The position numbers and the translations under genes were made by a program. Below the pieces are notes generated by a model that was given only the letters and a program-made list of their open reading frames with translations, made no database searches and was not told the origin of the DNA. A stretch of DNA of 9,052 bases. Origin: NS-11 sp036505795. Lineage in GTDB: Bacteria; Nitrospirota; Nitrospiria; Nitrospirales; NS-4. The first letter of the stretch is position 1, and each line of letters starts with the position of its first letter. The stretch lies in contig DASXSU010000013.1 of NCBI GenBank assembly GCA_036505795.1, positions 1 to 9,052 of the forward strand, in the 5' to 3' direction. Positions 5,637 to 9,052 of the stretch are shown piece after piece.

Positions 5637-5894
5637 GTGGAGCCCAAGCCGAAGAACATCGAGCGTTTAGAGCAGTATGCGTCCCGCATCGGGGCCGTGA
5701 TCAAAATAGAGGAAACTGCGCGCGGCTATCGATTGCTGGTGGGCTCCCGCGTTGATCCAGCGATCAATGAGATGTTGGTCAGCTATCTCGAAGGAGACCT
5801 GGAACTGGCCCTCGAGGAAGACGACCTGGTGACCCTTTCCCCGGAATGGCGCCGTTTGGGGATCATTGTCGGTTCCAGAGAGGTTGATGACTAA
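5637..5894 (+). CDS. Hypothetical 85-residue acidic cytoplasmic protein
   Basis: I do not recognise this protein. It starts at GTG 5637 with a GAGG motif a few bases upstream. There is no signal peptide or membrane segment. A predicted helix (KNIERLEQYASRIGAVIKI) leads into strand-like ARGYRLLVGSRV, then an acidic stretch (LEGDLELALEEDDLVTL) and a C-terminal WRRLGIIVGSREVDD. The short compact layout fits a single small domain. It lies 40 bases after the secreted protein gene on the same strand, so the two are probably one transcript. Codon use looks ordinary for the window. The evidence for its being a gene is frame length, start context and operon position. Confidence 0.6.
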   Translation: MEPKPKNIERLEQYASRIGAVIKIEETARGYRLLVGSRVDPAINEMLVSYLEGDLELALEEDDLVTLSPEWRRLGIIVGSREVDD

Positions 5895-5935
5895 AGCAGT
5901 CTAGAAGAACTGATGCGAAGGAATCGTGGACCATC

Positions 5936-6130
5936 CTAGACCGGAAGGGAATAAAGCCGAAAGGCGATTTCAAAGATGCGCCAGGCGGCAAGCCGAGTAT
6001 AGCAATCGATCACGGGCAGCAAGTGACTGATTTTCGTTGCTGTCGATGATGTCCGATCCAAAACATACAATATAAAGATCCCGCCAGCTCCCATCAGCGC
6101 CATCGTTATTATTTTGATTCGCTCCGCCAT
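5936..6130 (-). CDS. Small single-pass membrane protein of unknown function
   Basis: This is a 64-residue protein on the minus strand. The start ATG at 6130 has GAAGGAG six bases upstream. Another ATG at 6136 touches the ribosome site and is less likely. One hydrophobic segment (IKIITMALMGAGGIFILYVL, about residues 5-24) is followed by a polar linker and a second mildly hydrophobic, basic stretch (RLAAWRIFEIAFRLYSLPV). It is not a known small-protein family to me. It could be a peptide modulator of a membrane complex or a protein of cell-envelope stress; nothing in the neighbourhood decides this. The clear ribosome site is the main evidence that it is real. It is convergent with the 5637-5894 gene. 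Confidence 0.5.
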   Translation of the reverse strand: MAERIKIITMALMGAGGIFILYVLDRTSSTATKISHLLPVIDCYTRLAAWRIFEIAFRLYSLPV

Positions 6131-6240
6131 GTTCATCTCCTTCTACGGAGGGCCTTTCTCAGTGGATTTGACAATGGAATTAGCAAGCAACGTGCCAGGG
6201 TCGATCAAGGTGGTCTGCAGCGAAAACTACGCAAAATCAG

Positions 6241-6254
6241 TTGTCTTCAGACAA
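6241..6254. repeat. Palindrome TTGTCT-TC-AGACAA
   Basis: Six-base perfect arms with a two-base spacer lie 105-120 bases upstream of the small membrane protein start. It is immediately followed by AAGTAC, the core also seen in the 5178-5201 inverted repeat. Size fits a dimeric regulator site. Confidence 0.4.
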
Positions 6255-6287
6255 GTACAACAATTATGAAAAGCGGTGTGTATCTCG

Positions 6288-6316
6288 TTCGATACGGCCA
6301 CAATTTTTTTCGATAC
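6288..6316. repeat. Direct repeat TTCGATAC x2, 21 bases apart
   Basis: Exact eight-base copies lie at 6288-6295 and 6309-6316. The 21-base period puts both copies on the same DNA face (two helical turns). The first copy also pairs with GTATC just upstream to form a short hairpin. This stretch has no convincing gene. Confidence 0.4.
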
Positions 6317-6370
6317 CTACTGTGTGGGGAAAGGAGCTAGCAGGGCTGGCTTGGGGGACAGAAAGGTGCC

Positions 6371-6388
6371 GCGCGGCGAGGTCCGCGC
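6371..6388 (-). terminator. G+C-rich hairpin downstream of tRNA-Ser
   Basis: GCGCGG and CCGCGC are perfect six-base arms with a six-base loop, about 39 bases past the tRNA 3' end. On the transcript it is followed by GGCACCTTTCT, which is not a clean T-run. It is a candidate for tRNA 3' processing or termination. Confidence 0.3.
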
Positions 6389-6426
6389 ATGCATCTATGA
6401 ATGATCTTGGGTTGGCCTAGCTGATA

Positions 6427-6517
6427 TGGCGGAGGGGGTAGGATTCGAACCCACGGAAGGCACAAGACCTTCAACGGCTTTCAAGGCCGCCGCTTTCGGC
6501 CACTCAGCCACCCCTCC
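6427..6517 (-). tRNA. tRNA-Ser(UGA)
   Basis: On the minus strand the acceptor arms GGAGGGG (6517-6511) and CCCCTCC pair perfectly, followed by discriminator G and an encoded CCA (6429-6427). The anticodon stem CGGC/GCCG closes a seven-base loop CTTGAAA, giving anticodon TGA, which reads UCA serine codons. The T-arm shows GGGTTCGAATCC. A long variable arm, as in serine tRNAs, explains the length of about 91 bases. An 85-codon open frame across it is an artefact of the tRNA. Confidence 0.96.
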
Positions 6518-6536
6518 GATCGCGGACCAGCCTCGA

Positions 6537-6565
6537 ATATCACATACTTTGTGAAGTCGATTCAA
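6537..6565 (-). promoter_or_regulatory. Likely promoter of tRNA-Ser
   Basis: TTGAAT (6565-6560) and TGATAT (6542-6537) are separated by 17 bases, and the -10 ends 19 bases before the tRNA 5' end. The -35 is a good match, the -10 three of six. Position relative to the tRNA is the main support. Confidence 0.45.
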
Positions 6566-6624
6566 CGGCGCTTGTCCAGAGACCAGCCATTTTGCCCGAA
6601 GATATTTTGCTGAGACGACCCTCC

Positions 6625-6637
6625 GGGGTTGACCCCC
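6625..6637 (-). terminator. Short stem-loop after the adhesin gene
   Basis: GGGG (6625-6628) and CCCC (6633-6636) form a four-base stem with a four-base loop, about 30 bases past the adhesin stop. There is no T-tract, so intrinsic termination is doubtful; it may only protect the 3' end. Confidence 0.2.
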
Positions 6638-6666
6638 AGCGCTTAGCGGCAAACAGGTAAGGCGAT

Positions 6667-9052
6667 TTAGATGGAATTGATGAGGCTGAGCTTGCCGTTC
6701 TCCTGGCTGAACGTCATTCTGCGTCGGCTATCTTCTCCCCACATCGCCATCGCGTTGCAGGCCACAGGTTCCTCTTGCCCATTCAGACAGGAGTAGACTC
6801 TCTCCGGCAACACGCCGGCCGTCAGCAGTTCGGCCTCGGCCTCGTTCTGCGGACCAGATAGGAGATATTGCACGTTTCCGGGGAGTCCTGCGTTGCCCTC
6901 GCCAGTCACGACCAATGTTGCTGCGGTGATCACCCCGGTGGTGTCCGTCACAAGGCTCACTGCATAGTTGTTGCCGCTGTTCCCGTCGTTCACCGTGTAC
7001 GCCGACACACTGAGGGTCTTGCCCACCCCTGCGTTTGCGGTAGCATAGGTCTCCGCCTTGCCCGTCACCGTGTCCGTGCCCACCAACCCGACCACCAATG
7101 GCACCGCTGCCGCACTCATCGTGCCGTCATAGGCCTTGCTGTTGGTCTGCGCCGTCACTGTGAGTGATCCGGCCGTGATCGTCCCGATGTTGGCGTTCGC
7201 GGTCGTGCTCGCCATCTGATATCCGTAGACAGTTGCAGCGCCGTTCGTCGCGCCGGCTATCGACAAGCCGGAGACTGACACGTTTTTGTTTATCCCTACG
7301 TGCTTGGTAAGGTAGCTACCGGACGCCGGATCGTTCAGCGTCACGGCATCCCCGTCGATGGCTGCGCTGGCAGAATAATTTCCCGCGGCGAGGGTTGCGG
7401 TTATTGAGCCGTCGTAGACCATGGTCGCAGTGCCGATCAGGCTGGCCGTAATAGTCGGCGCGAGGGTGTACAGGAACCCGTTGCCTGCTCCCAGCACTGC
7501 AGTGACGCCGTAGGTCGCGTTGTATTGCTTGAAATTATAGACAAGCCCGCCCCGCGTGTCGGAAGCGGGATTCGTGGAATAGATGAGCCAGCGGCCGCTA
7601 GCCGCGCTGATGGCGCCCGCGCCTACCGTATTGATGAAGTTGCGGCCGGCGTCAAGCACAACTGCCGCGGTATCGGGGGTGCCGGCGCCGGTGCTGGAGT
7701 CGGTGAGCAGAGCGGCGATCGTGAGATCCGAAGCGCTGCCGGAGATAAATGTCACCGGCTTGGCGAAGCTAAAGCCGGTGTTGACGGTGAGCGCGCCCGC
7801 GGTACTGCCGCCGACGGTCAGGTAATTACTGCTGCCCCAGTTCATGTAGCCAAGAATGGTATCGGTGAGGTTGAGTCCGCCGCCGGCAGCGGTACCGACC
7901 CCTATGGTGGTGCCGACGGTATAAGGCCTTAAGGTAAGTGAGGTGGCACTGTTTATGGCATTCGCTGCACCGAGGTCTATGCTGTTGGTGATGAGGGTAA
8001 TGGTGCCGGTGCCCGTAGTTCGCACGGTGTTGGAGGCGGGAGTCACGTAACTGATGCCGGTGCCGCCGGGTCCTGCGATGCCTGTAATGACGATATTGCC
8101 GGAACCGGTAGTTTTGATTGTGCCGCCCAAACCTCCGCCGGATCCCATTTGAAGACCATTATTGAGAGCGCCCCCACTGTTACCTCCCGTGGCGGTCAAG
8201 GTAATGGCCCCGTCAACAGCCGAAATGGTTCCCGAGCTCACCCCAACTCCATAATTCTTAATGCCTACGCTGCCGGCGTTTCCACCGCCGTAGGCGACGA
8301 TGGTGATGGCGCCTGAGCCGATATTGCTGACGGTGCCCGACACCCGAATACCCCAATTAAAAATCCCCTTGCTGTTTCCAGCAGTGCCATTGATGAAAAC
8401 CGGGCTGCCGCCGCCCGTAACCAAGCCTTTGACATCCACGCCGTTATTCTGATTACCCCCAGCCGAATCCAACGTGCCGTTGTTGCCCGAAAAGCCGGTC
8501 AACGACAGTATGCCCGAGCCAAGTGCATGGACGGTACTTGAGGGACTGACATAAATTCCGACATTGAAAAGGCCGCTGGTTGTGTCGCCACCGTGGCCCC
8601 AAAGGGTGATGTCGCCGGTGCCGGTGGTCTGGATTACGCTGCTTGATTGGAGTATGACGCCGTAATTGTCGGTGCCCGCGCCCAAACTGCCACCCGTGCC
8701 GGTCACGGTGATGGCACCACTGCCGGAGGTCTGTACCGTCGTGCCGAAGAGATTCACGCCCCAATTATTATTACCGCCGGTTCCGCCGCCGTTCCCGGTC
8801 AGCGTAATGGTGCCCGTGCCGCTGGTCTGCAGATTGGAGCCCGACAGCAAAGTGATGCCCACATCGGCGCCGGCCGCGCCGGCATACCCGGTGCCCATCA
8901 ACCAGATATTCCCGCCGCCGGCGTTGAGGGTGGCTCCCGAACTGATGCCGGCAATATTGGTAGCATTTCCGGTCGCCCCGGTCGCCGGCAGTAAGCCGTT
9001 CACCAAGCCGCCGGGATTGGTGCCGCCGCCCAGTGTGATGTTGCCGCCGTTG
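6667..9052 (-). CDS. Filamentous-haemagglutinin-type adhesin, C-terminal part (5' end beyond right edge)
   Basis: The frame is open to the window edge, giving 794 visible residues. The part next to the edge (NGGNITLGGG) is already adhesin-like, so the true start lies outside; TTG 9006 is not a real start. From 8835 to about 7987 the protein is a run of imperfect repeats of about 30-35 residues with the pattern QTSGTGTITLTG...NNYGVxL, typical of right-handed beta-helix shafts. A linker follows (GRWLIYSTNPASDTRGGLVYNFKQY, about 7500-7590). Two YDG/MBG-type domains come next, marked by VYDGSITATL (near 7415) and KAYDGT (near 7125). The tail has a cysteine pair at 6789-6787 and 6759-6757 (CLNGQEEPVAC). 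The family is secreted by two-partner or related systems and mediates attachment or biofilm. No transporter gene is in view. Confidence 0.88.
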   Translation of the reverse strand, partial: NGGNITLGGGTNPGGLVNGLLPATGATGNATNIAGISSGATLNAGGGNIWLMGTGYAGAAGADVGITLLSGSNLQTSGTGTITLTGNGGGTGGNNNWGVNLFGTTVQTSGSGAITVTGTGGSLGAGTDNYGVILQSSSVIQTTGTGDITLWGHGGDTTSGLFNVGIYVSPSSTVHALGSGILSLTGFSGNNGTLDSAGGNQNNGVDVKGLVTGGGSPVFINGTAGNSKGIFNWGIRVSGTVSNIGSGAITIVAYGGGNAGSVGIKNYGVGVSSGTISAVDGAITLTATGGNSGGALNNGLQMGSGGGLGGTIKTTGSGNIVITGIAGPGGTGISYVTPASNTVRTTGTGTITLITNSIDLGAANAINSATSLTLRPYTVGTTIGVGTAAGGGLNLTDTILGYMNWGSSNYLTVGGSTAGALTVNTGFSFAKPVTFISGSASDLTIAALLTDSSTGAGTPDTAAVVLDAGRNFINTVGAGAISAASGRWLIYSTNPASDTRGGLVYNFKQYNATYGVTAVLGAGNGFLYTLAPTITASLIGTATMVYDGSITATLAAGNYSASAAIDGDAVTLNDPASGSYLTKHVGINKNVSVSGLSIAGATNGAATVYGYQMASTTANANIGTITAGSLTVTAQTNSKAYDGTMSAAAVPLVVGLVGTDTVTGKAETYATANAGVGKTLSVSAYTVNDGNSGNNYAVSLVTDTTGVITAATLVVTGEGNAGLPGNVQYLLSGPQNEAEAELLTAGVLPERVYSCLNGQEEPVACNAMAMWGEDSRRRMTFSQENGKLSLINSI
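7987..8835 (-). repeat. Tandem degenerate beta-helix repeats in the adhesin
   Basis: About eight to nine repeats of 30-38 residues. Each has a core like T-x-G-x-G-x-I-T-x-T-G, a glycine/asparagine-rich turn, then N-x-G-V-x-V. Examples are QTSGTGTITLTG, QTSGSGAITVTG, QTTGTGDITLWG, SNIGSGAITIVA, KTTGSGNIVITG and RTTGTGTITLIT. DNA identity between copies is modest, so the repeats are old rather than recently amplified. Confidence 0.8.

Noticed and set aside
6266..6340. 24-codon frame starting MKSGVYLVRYGHNFF
   Set aside because: No ribosome site, and it covers the TTCGATAC direct repeats, which explain the sequence better.
6427..6517. tRNA-Ser as an integration site of a mobile element
   Set aside because: No integrase, no second copy of the tRNA 3' end and no change of gene style is visible in the window.
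6395..6652. Minus-strand frame of 85 codons containing GGVAEWPKAAALKAVEG
   Set aside because: This peptide is the well-known false translation of tRNA-Ser genes; the tRNA occupies 6427-6517.
7525..7932. Plus-strand frame of 135 codons inside the adhesin gene
   Set aside because: Its composition (Gly/Ala/Arg-rich, no pattern) reflects the G+C-rich repeats on the other strand.
7987..8835. CRISPR-like or tandem DNA repeat array
   Set aside because: Repeats are seen at protein level only, vary in length, have no constant DNA unit and stay in frame.

Overview
The window looks like chromosomal DNA of a diderm, respiratory bacterium. A Nitrospira-like member of the Nitrospirota is my best guess, from the mix of multihaem cytochromes, about 200-residue LuxR-type regulators, a zinc-ribbon PilZ protein and a YDG/MBG-type haemagglutinin. 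That assignment is an inference from gene content; no phylogenetic marker was tested. Most genes are on the minus strand and no mobile element is visible.

Positions 1-2783 (minus strand) hold a probable extracellular electron transfer module. In transcription order it is a GTG-started LuxR-type regulator (2783-2175), a 209-base gap, a secreted monohaem class I cytochrome c (1965-1627), a decahaem DmsE/MtrA-family cytochrome (1625-639; ten CXXCH motifs counted), and the start of an MtrB/PioB-type outer-membrane beta-barrel that runs off the left edge. The cytochrome genes are packed tightly (1-base gap, then probable overlap). Decahaem cytochrome plus MtrB-type porin is the known MtrAB/PioAB/MtoAB conduit that moves electrons across the outer membrane; the monohaem protein would be the periplasmic shuttle.

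Positions 2784-5894 hold regulatory and envelope genes. An outer-membrane beta-barrel protein is on the plus strand (3119-3796). Convergent to it is a LuxR-type regulator plus zinc-ribbon/PilZ pair on the minus strand (4991-3819). Divergent from that pair are a small secreted protein and an 85-residue cytoplasmic protein, both unrecognised (5261-5894, plus). The two LuxR proteins are colinear paralogues with a PAS-like N-terminus in place of a receiver domain. The intergenic regions beside them contain inverted and direct repeats that could be operators or RNA structures.

Positions 5895-9052 hold a small membrane protein gene (6130-5936, minus), a tRNA-Ser(UGA) gene with encoded CCA (6517-6427, minus), and the 3' part of a very large adhesin gene (minus, entering from the right edge). 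The adhesin has degenerate beta-helix repeats, two YDG/MBG-type domains and a C-terminal cysteine pair like that of two-partner-secreted, surface-tethered adhesins.

Together the genes suggest a surface-associated, redox-active lifestyle: an electron conduit, surface adhesin, c-di-GMP-type receptor and response regulators. The most unusual items are the electron conduit with its adjacent regulator, the odd start of the porin gene, a possible two-state leader on the second LuxR gene, and overlapping inverted repeats before the small secreted protein gene.
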